Source: Rhodoferax sp. BAB1 (GTDB lineage: Bacteria; Pseudomonadota; Gammaproteobacteria; Burkholderiales; Burkholderiaceae_C). From it: DNA of 64,000 nt. Of this stretch, positions 9,185 to 20,284 are shown in pieces (the first letter of the stretch is position 1; every line of letters begins with the position of its first letter). The stretch is taken from contig NZ_CP054424.1 in assembly GCF_013334205.1 (NCBI RefSeq), forward strand, positions 3,058,001-3,122,000, read 5' to 3'. The notes beneath the pieces are model-generated. The model was not told the DNA's origin, did no database searches, and worked only from the letters and a program-made list of their open reading frames with translations. Position numbers and translations under genes: made by a program.

Positions 9185-9208
9185 TTTCGTCCTCTATAAC
9201 TCTTGCAA

Positions 9209-9322
9209 TCAGCCTTGACGCTGCTTGTGGCGGGGATCCGTGCAGATCACACGCACCACACCCTTGCGGCGGATGATTTTGCAGTTGCGGCAAATTTTCT
9301 TGACCGAAGCCGAAACTCTCAT
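9209..9322 (-). CDS. rpmJ: 50S ribosomal protein L36
   Basis: This 37-codon gene encodes L36, a small 23S rRNA-binding protein. The sequence [14 protein letters not shown] begins it, and C11, C14, C27 and H32 form the zinc-binding set, so it is the zinc-containing form. It ends KQRQG as usual. Position between infA and rpsM and an upstream AGGAGAATG ribosome binding site support the call. Confidence 0.98.
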   Translation of the reverse strand: MRVSASVKKICRNCKIIRRKGVVRVICTDPRHKQRQG

Positions 9323-9349
9323 TTCATTCTCCTAAAACTTCTTACGCCT

Positions 9350-9370
9350 GGTTCCGGACTATCCGGAACC
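9350..9370 (-). other. Perfect hairpin between infA and rpmJ
   Basis: GGTTCCGGA-CTA-TCCGGAACC forms a 9-bp perfect stem in the infA-rpmJ gap, with an A-rich stretch after it on the plus strand (T-rich on the plus-complement side is short). It may be a processing or partial termination site within the spc operon. Confidence 0.7.
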
Positions 9371-9377
9371 TGCAAAT

Positions 9378-9596
9378 TCATTTGGCCCTGAACACGATCC
9401 GTGCTCTTGTCAAGTCGTAAGGCGTCAACTCGACAGTCACTTTGTCACCCGGCAGGATGCGTATGTAGTGCATGCGCATCTTGCCTGAGATATGTCCCAG
9501 GACGATGTGGCCGTTTTCCAGCTTCACGCGGAAGGTCGCGTTCGGCAGGTTTTCCACCACCTCGCCCTGCATCTGAATCACATCGTCTTTCGCCAT
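9378..9596 (-). CDS. infA: Translation initiation factor IF-1
   Basis: IF-1 binds the 30S A site during initiation. The 72-residue S1-fold protein ([20 protein letters not shown] at the start, [30 protein letters not shown] at the end) has normal length. Its place between secY and rpmJ is typical of betaproteobacteria, unlike E. coli where infA is elsewhere. It follows secY by 5 bp. Confidence 0.98.
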   Translation of the reverse strand: MAKDDVIQMQGEVVENLPNATFRVKLENGHIVLGHISGKMRMHYIRILPGDKVTVELTPYDLTRARIVFRAK

Positions 9597-9601
9597 CTCT
9601 T

Positions 9602-10921
9602 TCAGACACCTGGCGTAGCCTTGAAATTGGCCTTCTTCAACAGCGATTCATACTGCTGCGACATCATGTAGTTCTGCACCTGGGCCATGAAATCCATGGT
9701 CACGACCACGATGATCAACAGCGACGTACCACCGAAATAGAACGGAACGTTGTACTTCAGGATCAGGAACTCGGGCAACAGACAGACAAAGGTGATGTAG
9801 ATCGCACCAGCCAGCGTCAGGCGCAGCAGGATACGGTCGATGTACTTGGCGGTCTGGTCACCCGGACGGATGCCCGGGATGAAGGCACCACCCTTTTTCA
9901 GGTTGTCGGCCGTCTCACGGCTGTTGAACACCAGCGCCGTGTAGAAGAAAGCGAAGAAGATGATCGCCGTCGCGTACAGCAGCACATAGATGGGCTGACC
10001 CGGGGTCAGGCTGCCGGCGATGTCCTTGAGCCACACCATCGAGTCGCCGCTGCTGAACCAGCTCACCACGGTGGCCGGCAGCAGAATGATGGACGAGGCG
10101 AAGATGGGCGGAATCACGCCAGCCATGTTCAGCTTGAGCGGCAGGTGCGAGGACTGGCCGCCGTAGACCTTGTTGCCGACCTGGCGACGCGCATAGTTCA
10201 CCAGGATCTTGCGCTGGCCGCGTTCGACGAACACCACGAAATAGGTCACCAGCACCACCAGGGCGACGATGAACAGCGCGGCGATGATGCTCATGGCACC
10301 GGTACGCACCAGCTCCAGCAGGCCACCGATGGCGCTGGGCAGGCCGGCGGCGATACCACCGAAAATCAGGATCGAGATGCCGTTACCCAGACCGCGCTCG
10401 GTGATCTGCTCACCCAGCCACATCAGGAACATGGTGCCAGCCGTGAGCGTGACGACCGCCGTGAAACGGAAACCGAAACCCGGGGCGATCACCAGACCCG
10501 CCGAGCTCTCCAGCGCCACGGCAATACCGAGCGACTGGAACAGGGCCAGGCCCAGGGTGGCGTAACGCGTGTACTGCGTGATCTTGCGACGGCCGGCTTC
10601 GCCTTCCTTCTTGATCTGCTCGAAAGCGGGCAGAACATAGGTCAGCAGCTGCATGATGATCGATGCCGAGATGTACGGCATGATGCCCAGCGCGAACACC
10701 GTGAAGCGCGACAGCGCGCCGCCCGAGAACATGTTGAACAGGCTCAGGATGCCGCCCTGCTGGCCCTGGAAGAGCTGGGCCAGCTGGTCCGGATTGATGC
10801 CCGGCACGGGGATGTGCGCACCGATGCGGTACACCACCAGTGCGAGCAGCAAAAAGACCAGCCGACGACGCAGGTCGCCGAACTTGCCGGTTTTTGCTAT
10901 CTGAGCCGCGTTCGTTGCCAC
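9602..10921 (-). CDS. secY: Preprotein translocase subunit SecY
   Basis: SecY is the channel subunit of the SecYEG translocon in the inner membrane. The 439-residue protein has about ten membrane segments and family motifs ([14 protein letters not shown] near residue 37, [20 protein letters not shown]). A GTG start is used. It lies between rplO and infA, the standard spc position. Confidence 0.98.
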   Translation of the reverse strand: MATNAAQIAKTGKFGDLRRRLVFLLLALVVYRIGAHIPVPGINPDQLAQLFQGQQGGILSLFNMFSGGALSRFTVFALGIMPYISASIIMQLLTYVLPAFEQIKKEGEAGRRKITQYTRYATLGLALFQSLGIAVALESSAGLVIAPGFGFRFTAVVTLTAGTMFLMWLGEQITERGLGNGISILIFGGIAAGLPSAIGGLLELVRTGAMSIIAALFIVALVVLVTYFVVFVERGQRKILVNYARRQVGNKVYGGQSSHLPLKLNMAGVIPPIFASSIILLPATVVSWFSSGDSMVWLKDIAGSLTPGQPIYVLLYATAIIFFAFFYTALVFNSRETADNLKKGGAFIPGIRPGDQTAKYIDRILLRLTLAGAIYITFVCLLPEFLILKYNVPFYFGGTSLLIIVVVTMDFMAQVQNYMMSQQYESLLKKANFKATPGV

Positions 10922-10945
10922 TTCGTTCTACTCTCGATCTTTGCT

Positions 10946-11380
10946 TCAGGCCACGCTACCGCCGGCTGCCTCGATGGCAGCCTTGGCACCTGCGGTGGCA
11001 CCGATACCGTTGAGCTTGACGGCCTTCTTCAGCTCGCCCGACTTGATGACCTTGACCACCTTGGCCAGCTCGCCGACCAGGCCGGCTTGCTTGAGCGTCA
11101 GCAGGTCGACGGTGTCGGCGCCCAGCTGCTCCAGCGCGCCGAGAGTGATCTCGGCATTGAACTTGAGCAGGTGCGACTTGAAGCCGCGCTTGGGCAGACG
11201 ACGATGCATGGGCATCTGGCCGCCTTCGAAGCCGACCTTGTGGTAGCCGCCCGAACGGGACTTCTGACCCTTGTGGCCGCGACCGGCGGTCTTGCCCAGG
11301 CCGGAGCCGATGCCGCGACCGACGCGACGCTTGGCGTGTTTGGCGCCCGCTGCGGGCTTGATGCTATTGAGTTCCATCAT
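10946..11380 (-). CDS. rplO: 50S ribosomal protein L15
   Basis: L15 is a late-assembly 23S rRNA-binding protein. The 144-residue protein has the Gly/Arg-rich N-terminus ([22 protein letters not shown]) broken by the [14 protein letters not shown] motif, and a globular C-terminal domain. It follows rpmD by 7 bp in the spc operon. Confidence 0.98.
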   Translation of the reverse strand: MMELNSIKPAAGAKHAKRRVGRGIGSGLGKTAGRGHKGQKSRSGGYHKVGFEGGQMPMHRRLPKRGFKSHLLKFNAEITLGALEQLGADTVDLLTLKQAGLVGELAKVVKVIKSGELKKAVKLNGIGATAGAKAAIEAAGGSVA

Positions 11381-11387
11381 CAGCCTC

Positions 11388-11570
11388 TCAGAGAACCTTG
11401 ACCAGATAGCTGATCTTGTTGATCATGCCGCGCACGGCAGGGGTATCCTGCAGTTCGCTGACGCTGTTCAGCTTGCGCAGGCCCAGGCCACGCACGGTGG
11501 CGCGGTGCGATTCCTTGCAGCCGATCGGGCTACGGACCAGCTGCAGTTTGACGGTTTGTTGCGTAGTCAT
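11388..11570 (-). CDS. rpmD: 50S ribosomal protein L30
   Basis: L30 is a small 23S rRNA-binding protein. The 60-residue sequence contains [20 protein letters not shown] and [17 protein letters not shown], both typical. It sits between rpsE and rplO as in other spc operons. Confidence 0.98.
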   Translation of the reverse strand: MTTQQTVKLQLVRSPIGCKESHRATVRGLGLRKLNSVSELQDTPAVRGMINKISYLVKVL

Positions 11571-11585
11571 GTCTGAAACTCCCGT

Positions 11586-12113
11586 TTAAGCGAAGAGTTC
11601 TTCAACGCTCTTGCCGCGCTTGGCTGCCACAGATGCAGGGGTGCTGCAGTTGTTCAGCGCGTCCAGCGTGGCACGAACCATGTTGTAAGGATTGGTCGAA
11701 CCGTGGCTCTTGGCCACGATGTCGGTGATGCCCATCACTTCGAAGACGGCGCGCATCGGGCCGCCGGCGATGATGCCGGTACCCTTGGGCGCCGGCGCCA
11801 TCATGACGTTGGCGGCACCGTGACGACCCGTCACCTGGTGGTGCAGCGTGCCGTTCTTCAGCGACACCTTGAGCATGTTGCGGCGGGCTTCTTCCATGGC
11901 CTTCTGCACGGCAGCCGGCACTTCCTTGGATTTGCCCTTGCCCATGCCGACGCGACCGTCGCCATCGCCCACCACGGTCAGTGCAGCGAAACCCAGGATA
12001 CGGCCACCCTTGACCACCTTGGTCACGCGGTTGACCGCGATCATTTTCTCGCGCAGGCCGTCCTCGGGACCCTCGGCCCCTTTGCCCTGCATCTTTGCTT
12101 GAACTTTAGCCAT
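11586..12113 (-). CDS. rpsE: 30S ribosomal protein S5
   Basis: S5 takes part in decoding fidelity and helicase activity at mRNA entry. The 175-residue protein has the S5 double-stranded-RNA-binding fold ([37 protein letters not shown]) and the C-terminal fold with [15 protein letters not shown]. It lies between rplR and rpmD. Confidence 0.98.
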   Translation of the reverse strand: MAKVQAKMQGKGAEGPEDGLREKMIAVNRVTKVVKGGRILGFAALTVVGDGDGRVGMGKGKSKEVPAAVQKAMEEARRNMLKVSLKNGTLHHQVTGRHGAANVMMAPAPKGTGIIAGGPMRAVFEVMGITDIVAKSHGSTNPYNMVRATLDALNNCSTPASVAAKRGKSVEELFA

Positions 12114-12130
12114 CTTTAATTCCGATCTGC

Positions 12131-12496
12131 TTAGAACTGCAAGCCTGCTTCACGTGCCGCCTCGGCCAGCGCCTTGACGCGGCCGTGGTACGCGAAGCCC
12201 GCGCGGTCGAACGCCACCTTCTCGACGCCGGCAGCCTTGGCCTTTTCGGCAATACGCTTGCCGATCAGCTGGGCCGCGGAAGCCGTGCCGCCCTTGCCCG
12301 AAGCGCCGAGCGACTTGCGCACTTCGGCTTCGGCGGTCGAGGCGCTGGCCAGGACCTGGGCACCGTCGCCAGAGATCACGCTGGCATAGATGTGCAGATT
12401 GGTGCGGTTCACGGTCAGACGCGCCACGCCTTGCGTTGCAATGCGGATGCGGGTCTGACGGGCCCGGCGAAGACGCTGCTCTTTCTTGGTCATCAT
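12131..12496 (-). CDS. rplR: 50S ribosomal protein L18
   Basis: L18 carries 5S rRNA into the 50S subunit with L5. The 121-residue sequence has [16 protein letters not shown], the [18 protein letters not shown] loop and the tail [25 protein letters not shown] is correctly spaced from the first of two adjacent ATG codons at 12496. Confidence 0.98.
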   Translation of the reverse strand: MMTKKEQRLRRARQTRIRIATQGVARLTVNRTNLHIYASVISGDGAQVLASASTAEAEVRKSLGASGKGGTASAAQLIGKRIAEKAKAAGVEKVAFDRAGFAYHGRVKALAEAAREAGLQF

Positions 12497-12507
12497 GGTG
12501 CAGCTCC

Positions 12508-13041
12508 TTATTTCTTCTTGGTCTCTTTGATCGTGACCTTCTCATCCGCATAACGGATGCCCTTGCCCTTGTAGGGCTCGGGGGGACGAACGGCGCGAAT
12601 TTCAGCGGCGATCTGGCCGACACGCTGACGATCTGCACCCTTGATCACGATTTCCGTGGGGGCCGGGGTGGCCACCGTGATGCCCGCGGGCATCTCGATG
12701 TTCACCGGGTGGGAGTAACCCACGGCCAGGTTCAGCTTGGCACCGGAGGCCTGGGCCTTGTAGCCCACGCCGATCAGCGTCAGCTTCTTCTCGAAACCCT
12801 TGCTCACGCCGTTGACCATGTTGTTCACCAGCTGGCGCATGGTGCCGCTCATGGCATTGGCTTCACGGGATTCGTTGGCGGGGGCGAAGCTCAGCTTGCC
12901 ACCCTCGTTGCTCACCTTGACCAGGGTCGACTGGGCCAGCGACAGCGTGCCACCGGCACCCTTGACGCTGATCTGATCGGCCTTGACCGAGACATCCACC
13001 CCGGTCGGGATGGTTACAGGCATTTTTCCTACGCGCGACAT
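12508..13041 (-). CDS. rplF: 50S ribosomal protein L6
   Basis: L6 binds 23S rRNA near the GTPase centre. The 177-residue sequence begins [17 protein letters not shown] and ends with [20 protein letters not shown], both diagnostic. It lies between rpsH and rplR in the spc operon. Confidence 0.98.
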   Translation of the reverse strand: MSRVGKMPVTIPTGVDVSVKADQISVKGAGGTLSLAQSTLVKVSNEGGKLSFAPANESREANAMSGTMRQLVNNMVNGVSKGFEKKLTLIGVGYKAQASGAKLNLAVGYSHPVNIEMPAGITVATPAPTEIVIKGADRQRVGQIAAEIRAVRPPEPYKGKGIRYADEKVTIKETKKK

Positions 13042-13061
13042 TTCAGTTTCTCCTCAATGCC

Positions 13062-13457
13062 TTAGGCCACGTAGCACAGCACTTCGCCACCGACACCGGT
13101 AGCGCGCGCCTTGCGATCGGTCATGACACCCTTGGGGGTCGTCACGATGGCCACACCCAGACCGTTCTGGACCTGGGGGATGGCGTCACGGCCCTTGTAC
13201 ACGCGCAGGCCGGGACGGCTCACGCGCTCGATGCGCTCGATCACCGGGCGACCGGCGTAGTACTTCAGGGCAATTTCCAGTTCGGACTTGCCACCTTCGG
13301 ACTTCACCTGGAAGCCGTCGATGTAGCCCTCGTCCTTCAGCACCTGGGCGATGGCAATCTTCACCTTGGAAGAAGGCACCGACACCGAGGTCTTGGCCAC
13401 CATCTGCGCGTTACGGATACGCGTCAGCAGGTCGGCGATGGGATCACTCATGCTCAT
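13062..13457 (-). CDS. rpsH: 30S ribosomal protein S8
   Basis: S8 binds the central domain of 16S rRNA and represses the spc operon in E. coli. The 131-residue sequence has [18 protein letters not shown] and the conserved tail [22 protein letters not shown]. It follows rpsN by 14 bp. No S8-like mRNA target was identified by eye. Confidence 0.98.
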   Translation of the reverse strand: MSMSDPIADLLTRIRNAQMVAKTSVSVPSSKVKIAIAQVLKDEGYIDGFQVKSEGGKSELEIALKYYAGRPVIERIERVSRPGLRVYKGRDAIPQVQNGLGVAIVTTPKGVMTDRKARATGVGGEVLCYVA

Positions 13458-13471
13458 CTTTAATCTCCTGC

Positions 13472-13777
13472 TTACCAGCTGGCCTTGGTGACACCAGGGA
13501 TGTCACCGGCAAAAGCCATTTCACGGATCTTGGCGCGAGCCAAGCCGAACTGGCGGAAAGTGCCACGCGGACGGCCGGTGATGGCACAGCGGTTGCGCTG
13601 GCGCGTCGGGTTCGCGTTGCGCGGGAGCTTCTGCAGGCCCAGACGGGCAGCTGCACGCTCTTCGTCGCTGCGCTTCATGTCGCTGGCGATGGCCTTGAGT
13701 TCCGCGTGTTTCTTCGCGTACTTGGCGACCAGTTTGTCTCGCTTGAGCTCGCGCTCGATCAAAGCTACTTTAGCCAC
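13472..13777 (-). CDS. rpsN: 30S ribosomal protein S14 (zinc-free form)
   Basis: S14 is a late 30S head protein. At 101 residues with a single Cys ([19 protein letters not shown]), this is the long form without the CxxC zinc ribbon, as in E. coli. It lies between rplE and rpsH. Confidence 0.98.
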   Translation of the reverse strand: MAKVALIERELKRDKLVAKYAKKHAELKAIASDMKRSDEERAAARLGLQKLPRNANPTRQRNRCAITGRPRGTFRQFGLARAKIREMAFAGDIPGVTKASW

Positions 13778-13785
13778 AGGTCACC

Positions 13786-14325
13786 TCAGTTCTTGAAGGG
13801 GAATTTGAAACCGGCGAGCAGTGCCTTGCACTCTTCATCGGTCTGCGCCGTCGTGGTGATGCTGATGTTCAGACCACGCAGGGCATCCACCTTGTCGTAT
13901 TCGATTTCGGGGAAGATGATCTGCTCTTTCACGCCGATGTTGTAGTTGCCACGGCCGTCGAAGGCGCGACCGGAAATACCACGGAAGTCACGCACGCGGG
14001 GCAGTGCCACGGTGACGAAACGGTCCAGGAACTCGTACATCTGCACGCCGCGCAGGGTCACCATGCAACCGATGGCCTGCTGCTCGCGGATCTTGAAACC
14101 GGCGATGGCCTTCTTGGCCTTGGTCACGACCGGCTTCTGGCCGGCGATCTTGGTCAGGTCGCCCACGGCGTTGTCCATGACCTTCTTGTCGGCCACGGCC
14201 TCGCTCACACCCATGTTCAGGGTGATTTTGGTCAGGCGCGGAACCTGCATCGGCGACTTGTAGCCGAACTTGGCCGTCAACTCGGGGACGACCTTCTCGC
14301 GATAGTGTTGTTGCAGACGTGCCAT
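13786..14325 (-). CDS. rplE: 50S ribosomal protein L5
   Basis: L5 binds 5S rRNA and contacts P-site tRNA. The 179-residue protein has [18 protein letters not shown], the [19 protein letters not shown] core and [17 protein letters not shown]. It starts 2 bp after the rplX stop codon, implying translational coupling. Confidence 0.98.
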   Translation of the reverse strand: MARLQQHYREKVVPELTAKFGYKSPMQVPRLTKITLNMGVSEAVADKKVMDNAVGDLTKIAGQKPVVTKAKKAIAGFKIREQQAIGCMVTLRGVQMYEFLDRFVTVALPRVRDFRGISGRAFDGRGNYNIGVKEQIIFPEIEYDKVDALRGLNISITTTAQTDEECKALLAGFKFPFKN

Positions 14326-14327
14326 GG

Positions 14328-14648
14328 TTATGCCACCTTGATTTCTTCGCCGCTGGACTTGTAAACGCGAACGCGTTTGCCGTCAGCCAGCAGCTTGATG
14401 CCCACGCGGTCGGCCTTGCCGGTCGCCGCATTGAAAATGGCCACATTCGACTGGTGGATGGGCATGGACTTCTCCACGATGCCGCCGGTCGTACCCTTCA
14501 TGGGGTTGGGCTTGGTGTGCTTCTTCACCACGTTCACGCCCTCGACGAGCACATGGCTGTCGTCCTTGCGCAGCGCGATCTTGCCGCGCTTGCCCTTGTC
14601 GCGCCCGGTGAGGACGATGACTTCGTCGCCTTTGCGAATCTTGTTCAT
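14328..14648 (-). CDS. rplX: 50S ribosomal protein L24
   Basis: L24 is an assembly-initiator protein at the tunnel exit. The 106-residue KOW-domain protein ([19 protein letters not shown]) has the usual [19 protein letters not shown] segment. It follows rplN by 9 bp. Confidence 0.98.
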   Translation of the reverse strand: MNKIRKGDEVIVLTGRDKGKRGKIALRKDDSHVLVEGVNVVKKHTKPNPMKGTTGGIVEKSMPIHQSNVAIFNAATGKADRVGIKLLADGKRVRVYKSSGEEIKVA

Positions 14649-14657
14649 GGCGTGTCC

Positions 14658-15026
14658 TTAGAGAACTTCAGGAGCCAGGGACACGATCTTCATGAACTTC
14701 TCGGTACGCAGTTCGCGCGTGACCGGGCCGAAGATGCGGGTGCCGATGGGCTCCAGCTTGTTGTTGAGCAGCACGGCGGCATTGCCGTCGAACTTGACCA
14801 GCGAGCCATCGCCACGGCGGATGCCCTTGGCGGTACGGACCACCACAGCGCTGTAGACCTCGCCTTTTTTGACGCGGCCGCGCGGAGCAGCTTCCTTGAT
14901 GCTCACCTTGATGACGTCGCCGACGCTGGCGTAACGACGCTTGGAACCGCCGAGCACCTTGATGCACAAAACGGACTTCGCGCCGGTGTTGTCGGCGACT
15001 TCTAACCGAGATTCAGTCTGGATCAT
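14658..15026 (-). CDS. rplN: 50S ribosomal protein L14
   Basis: L14 sits at the subunit interface. The protein is 122 residues, the usual length, starting [17 protein letters not shown] at the ATG at 15026; longer in-frame upstream starts extend into untranslated leader and are not supported by the family. It is the first gene of the spc operon. The S10 operon genes that precede it in E. coli are absent: upstream lies glpD. Its start overlaps the stop of a possible 27-codon leader reading frame (15023-15106). Confidence 0.98.
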   Translation of the reverse strand: MIQTESRLEVADNTGAKSVLCIKVLGGSKRRYASVGDVIKVSIKEAAPRGRVKKGEVYSAVVVRTAKGIRRGDGSLVKFDGNAAVLLNNKLEPIGTRIFGPVTRELRTEKFMKIVSLAPEVL

Positions 15027-15165
15027 TTCAATATTCCCAACTTGCACCGAGAGGCACTGCCATGCAGCACACAACCGATCAGTCTTGGGCCCGTCGTCCC
15101 CGGCATGAACCACTCACACCGCTTCCGCTGGGCAGAAACTTCAGCTTTTTCAAGCGAAGCCCGCA

Positions 15166-15194
15166 ATTGTGCCAAAGAATTGGCAGGGCGTCAA
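15166..15194 (-). promoter_or_regulatory. Strong sigma70 promoter of the spc-alpha operon
   Basis: TTGACG (-35, 15189-15194) and CACAAT (-10, 15166-15171) are separated by exactly 17 bp on the minus strand, 140 bp before rplN. The -35 hexamer overlaps the TGA stop codon of glpD at 15191-15193. Transcription would start near 15159 and give a leader of roughly 130 nt. This is the only strong promoter I see before rplN. Confidence 0.85.
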
Positions 15195-16801
15195 GCGTCT
15201 TGTTCGGACGGCCAGCGTAAATAGTCGCCGGCCAGGCCCTGGAAGTCGACCAGGGCGGGATCCCGCCCCGTTTCCTCGGCCAGGATGGCCGCCACCCGCG
15301 GCGCCAATGATGCAGCCAAAGCCGCATCCAGAAAGAGCAGTCGAGATCGCCTGGAAAGGACGTCCTCGACAGTTAGCGCATACTCAAATCGGGCGGCAAA
15401 CCGCACCATGGCCTCCTCCAGGCCCGGCGCCAGCACCCGCCCTGCCCCCGGCAGGGTCTGGAGCAGGGCCTGCTCACTGCCATATATATGAGGGCCTGCG
15501 GCAGCGGCCATCGCCGGTCTCGCCCCCCCGTCCGCCGGCTCTGCCCCCACCAGTTTCAGCTGACCACTCACACCGGCCGGTTTTTCCGGCAGCAAGCCGG
15601 CCTGGAAACAGCGCGCCAGCACATCCTCCGCCATGGCGCGGTAGGTGGTCCATTTGCCGCCGGTCACCGTGACCAGGCCCGTGGCGCTGACCAGCACCGT
15701 GTGCTCTCGGCTGATGCTGCCGGTGCTGGTTTCATCGTCACCCGCCGGCCGGACCAGGGGGCGCAGGCCGACCCAGATGCTTTTGACATCGGCGCGGGTC
15801 GGTGCCCGCGCCAGGTAACGCGCCGCCTCGCCCAGGATGAAGTCGAGCTCGGCGCGCAGGGGCCTCGGCTCGCGTGGCAGGTCGCTGCGCGGCGTGTCGG
15901 TGGTACCCAGCACCAGCTTGCCCAGCCAGGGCACGGCGAACAGCACCCGCCCGTCGGCAGTCTTCGGCACCAGCAGTGCGTGCTCACCCGGCAGGAAATC
16001 CCGGTCCACCACCACATGCACCCCCTGGCTGGGCGCCACCACCGGGCCGACGCTGCGGCCCTGGGCGGCACCGTCCAGCTGGCGCAGCGCGTCGACCCAG
16101 ACCCCGGTGGCGTTGACCACGCAGCGGGCACGTACTTCATAGGACAAACCGCCCATGGCGTCGCGGCAGCGCAGGCCGACCAGCCGGGTGTTCTCGTGCC
16201 GCAGCTCGGTGACCGGGCAGTAGTTCAGCAGCAGCGCCCCCTCGCGGGCGGCCGTACGCGCCAGCGCCAGTGCCAGGCGCGCATCGTCAAACTGGCCGTC
16301 CCAGTAGGCCACACCGCCGCACAGGCCTGCGGGCTGCAGATTGGGCAGGGCGGCCAGCGTTTGCGCACGGCTCAGGAAACTCGTTGCGCCCAGGCCGGCA
16401 CGGCCCGCCAGCAGGTCATAAAGCTTGAGCCCGATGCCGTAGAAAGGCGTCTGCCACCAGGCATAGGAGGGCATGACAAACGACAGCCTGGAGGCCAGGT
16501 GCGGCGCGTTGCGCAGCACGGTGCCACGTTCATGCAGCGCCTCACGCACCAGCGAGAGATTGCCCTGGGCCAGGTAGCGCACGCCGCCATGCAGCAGCTT
16601 GGTCGAGCGCGAGGAAGTGCCGCTGGCGAAATCGTGCGACTCCAGCAGCACGACCGACAGGCCACGCGCCGCCGCGTCCAGGGCCACGCCCAGGCCGGTG
16701 GCACCGCCCCCCACGACGGCCAGGTCCCAGGTACGGGGTTCGGCCAGCCGGACCAGCAAGTCGGCGCGCCGCGTCGGCAAGGGTTCGGTATTTTCGATCA
16801 C
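15191..16801 (-). CDS. glpD: Glycerol-3-phosphate dehydrogenase (aerobic, FAD)
   Basis: GlpD oxidises sn-glycerol-3-phosphate to dihydroxyacetone phosphate at the inner membrane and passes electrons to quinone. The 536-residue protein has the dinucleotide-binding motif VVGGGATGLGVALDAA near residue 30, SRSTKLLHGGVRYL, and the C-terminal DAO domain. The GTG at 16801 is chosen because GGTGGAG is well spaced; a TTG 11 codons upstream is less likely. It lies downstream of glpK with a 177-bp interspersed repeat between them. Its stop codon is part of the -35 box of the ribosomal promoter. Confidence 0.95.
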   Translation of the reverse strand: MIENTEPLPTRRADLLVRLAEPRTWDLAVVGGGATGLGVALDAAARGLSVVLLESHDFASGTSSRSTKLLHGGVRYLAQGNLSLVREALHERGTVLRNAPHLASRLSFVMPSYAWWQTPFYGIGLKLYDLLAGRAGLGATSFLSRAQTLAALPNLQPAGLCGGVAYWDGQFDDARLALALARTAAREGALLLNYCPVTELRHENTRLVGLRCRDAMGGLSYEVRARCVVNATGVWVDALRQLDGAAQGRSVGPVVAPSQGVHVVVDRDFLPGEHALLVPKTADGRVLFAVPWLGKLVLGTTDTPRSDLPREPRPLRAELDFILGEAARYLARAPTRADVKSIWVGLRPLVRPAGDDETSTGSISREHTVLVSATGLVTVTGGKWTTYRAMAEDVLARCFQAGLLPEKPAGVSGQLKLVGAEPADGGARPAMAAAAGPHIYGSEQALLQTLPGAGRVLAPGLEEAMVRFAARFEYALTVEDVLSRRSRLLFLDAALAASLAPRVAAILAEETGRDPALVDFQGLAGDYLRWPSEQDA

Positions 16802-16857
16802 GGCCGAAACTCCACCAGACGTATCAGCGCACAAAAAGACGCGAACGAGGACTCAAC

Positions 16858-17034
16858 CGGGAAACGCCGTGGAACCGGCTTTGCCGGGCCGCTGGCGTTG
16901 CCCCCTGCAAGGGGCTGAGGCCTGCGGCTCCGGGCCTGCCTGCGCAGGCTCGGACAGACCGAAGAGCCTGAGCCTCTGGCGTAGGCACGTGGCATGTAGC
17001 GACACGCAGTGCGCGCAGCCTGGGGGTGTTCCAT
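16858..17034. repeat. Interspersed intergenic repeat, copy 1
   Basis: This 177-bp sequence between glpK and glpD is clearly similar over its full length to 54516-54689. Shared blocks include ACGCCGTGGAACCGGC, GGCGTTGCCCCC, CCTGCCTGCGCAGG, ACCGAAGAGCC and a common end GGGGGTGTT. It contains several short hairpins (CCGGC-TTT-GCCGG, CCCCTGCAAGGGG, CCTGCGCAGG). It begins 2 bp after the glpK stop codon on the minus strand. I recognise the type as a repeat common in Comamonadaceae genomes; its function is unknown. Confidence 0.85.
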
Positions 17035-17036
17035 GT

Positions 17037-18521
<1,485 letters not shown>

Positions 18522-18610
18522 GGGAAGAAAGCGTAACGCAAACTGCGACAATGGACGCAGGAATTTTCCCGCACGGCCCGGGTCCCCGGCCGATCAGCCA
18601 ACCACACCTT

Positions 18611-19426
18611 ATGAACGAACGCATTGCAATCATCGGCGGCGGCAACATGGCCAGCGCCATCATCGGCGGCCTGATCAAGAAAGGCCTGCCCGTCGCCCGC
18701 ATCGAGGTGGTGGACACCAACCCCGAGGCCCAGCAGAGGCTCAAGGACAATTTCGGCCTGGTCGCCCATGCCGAACCCGGCCCTTTCCTGAAGGATTTCC
18801 CCATCGTGATCTGGGCCGTCAAGCCGCAGACCTTCAAGGATGCCGCCCTGCCCGCCGCCCCGCATGTGCGCGACGCGCTGCACCTGAGCGTGGCTGCCGG
18901 CATCCCCAGCGGCAGCATTGCGCGCTGGCTCGGCACCGAGCGCGTGGTGCGCAGCATGCCCAACACACCGGCCCTGATCGGCAAGGGCATCACCGGCCTG
19001 TACGCGCGCGCCGGTGTCGGCGAGCAGGACCGCCACCACATCGAGCACATCGCCTCCGTCATGGGCGAGTTCGTCTGGGTCGAGCGCGAGGACCTGCTCG
19101 ACGCCGTCACCGCGCTCTCGGGCTCGGGCCCGGCCTATGTCTTCTATTTCCTCGAGGCCATGGCCGCTGCCGGCGTGGAGATGGGCCTGAGCCACGAACA
19201 GGCCTACCAGCTGGCCGTGGAGACCTTCCGCGGCGCCGGTGAACTGGCCAAGTTCTCCGACGAGCCGCCCGAGGTGCTGCGCCAGCGCGTCACCTCCAAG
19301 GGCGGCACCACCTACGCAGCCATCACCATGATGGAGAGCCAGAAGCTCAAGGAGCACTTCGGCCAGGCCCTGCACGCCGCCGAGCGCCGTTCGCGCGAAC
19401 TCGGCGCGGAATACGGCAAGGACTGA
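18611..19426 (+). CDS. proC: Pyrroline-5-carboxylate reductase
   Basis: ProC reduces pyrroline-5-carboxylate to proline with NAD(P)H. The 271-residue protein begins MNERIAIIGGGNMASAIIGG, a Rossmann motif, and has PNTPALIGKGITGLYA and LSGSGPAYVFYFLEAM, the signature region. The ATG at 18611 is preferred over an upstream in-frame start. It is convergent with ubiA, with adjacent stop codons. Confidence 0.97.
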   Translation: MNERIAIIGGGNMASAIIGGLIKKGLPVARIEVVDTNPEAQQRLKDNFGLVAHAEPGPFLKDFPIVIWAVKPQTFKDAALPAAPHVRDALHLSVAAGIPSGSIARWLGTERVVRSMPNTPALIGKGITGLYARAGVGEQDRHHIEHIASVMGEFVWVEREDLLDAVTALSGSGPAYVFYFLEAMAAAGVEMGLSHEQAYQLAVETFRGAGELAKFSDEPPEVLRQRVTSKGGTTYAAITMMESQKLKEHFGQALHAAERRSRELGAEYGKD

Positions 19427-20284
19427 TTACCTGAGTGCATAGCCGGCGACGATGCCGGCGAACAGCGTGAAGCCGAACCAGTGGTTGACGCGGAAGGCCT
19501 TGAAACAACCTTCGCGTGTGCGCTCACGGATCAGGCGGTGGTGCCAGACCACCTGCGCCACAGCCGCCACCAGCGCCAGGAACCAGGCCCAGGGGGCTAT
19601 GCGCTCGACCAGCAGCACGGTCCAGATCAGCAGCTGGATCACGTAGAAGCTGGTCACCGCCACCACGTCCCAGGACCCCAGCGTGATGGCCGAAGTCTTC
19701 ATACCGATGCGCAGGTCATCGTCGCGGTCCACCATGGCGTACTCGGTGTCGTAGGCCAGCACCCAGAAGAGGTTGCCGATCAGCAGCCCCCAGGCCAGCG
19801 CCGGCACCTCGCCGCGCACGGCCGCAAAAGCCATGGGGATGCCGAAGCTGAAGGCCACGCCCAGCACCGCCTGCGGCATGGCGAAAAAACGTTTGGCGTA
19901 GGGATAGATGATGGCCACGGCGAGTGCCGCGAAGGACCAGGCCACCGCCACCGGGTTGGTCGTGAGCACCAGGCCGAAGGCCAGCAGGGCCAGCACCGTG
20001 CCCAGCCACAAGGCCTCGCGCACCGAGACCTTGCCGGCCGTCACCGGCCGTTGCGCAGTGCGCTTCACATGCTTGTCGAAGTCACGGTCGGCCACGTCGT
20101 TCAGGCAGCAGCCCGCGCTGCGCATGAGGATGGTGCCCAGCACGAACACGGCCACGAGATGCCAGCCCGGGAAACCGCCGGCCGCCACCCACAGCGCGCT
20201 CAAGCTCGGCCAGAGCAGCAGCAGCCAGCCCGCCGGTCGGTCCCAGCGGATCAGGTCCAGATAAAGGGCGAGCTTATTCTTCAA
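19427..20284 (-). CDS. ubiA: 4-hydroxybenzoate polyprenyltransferase
   Basis: UbiA prenylates 4-hydroxybenzoate in ubiquinone synthesis and is an integral inner-membrane enzyme. The 285-residue protein has about eight membrane segments and the two Asp-rich motifs, [15 protein letters not shown] and [16 protein letters not shown]. Its start overlaps the end of dps by 11 bp, so it is translationally coupled in an oxyR-dps-ubiA transcript. Confidence 0.96.
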   Translation of the reverse strand: MKNKLALYLDLIRWDRPAGWLLLLWPSLSALWVAAGGFPGWHLVAVFVLGTILMRSAGCCLNDVADRDFDKHVKRTAQRPVTAGKVSVREALWLGTVLALLAFGLVLTTNPVAVAWSFAALAVAIIYPYAKRFFAMPQAVLGVAFSFGIPMAFAAVRGEVPALAWGLLIGNLFWVLAYDTEYAMVDRDDDLRIGMKTSAITLGSWDVVAVTSFYVIQLLIWTVLLVERIAPWAWFLALVAAVAQVVWHHRLIRERTREGCFKAFRVNHWFGFTLFAGIVAGYALR

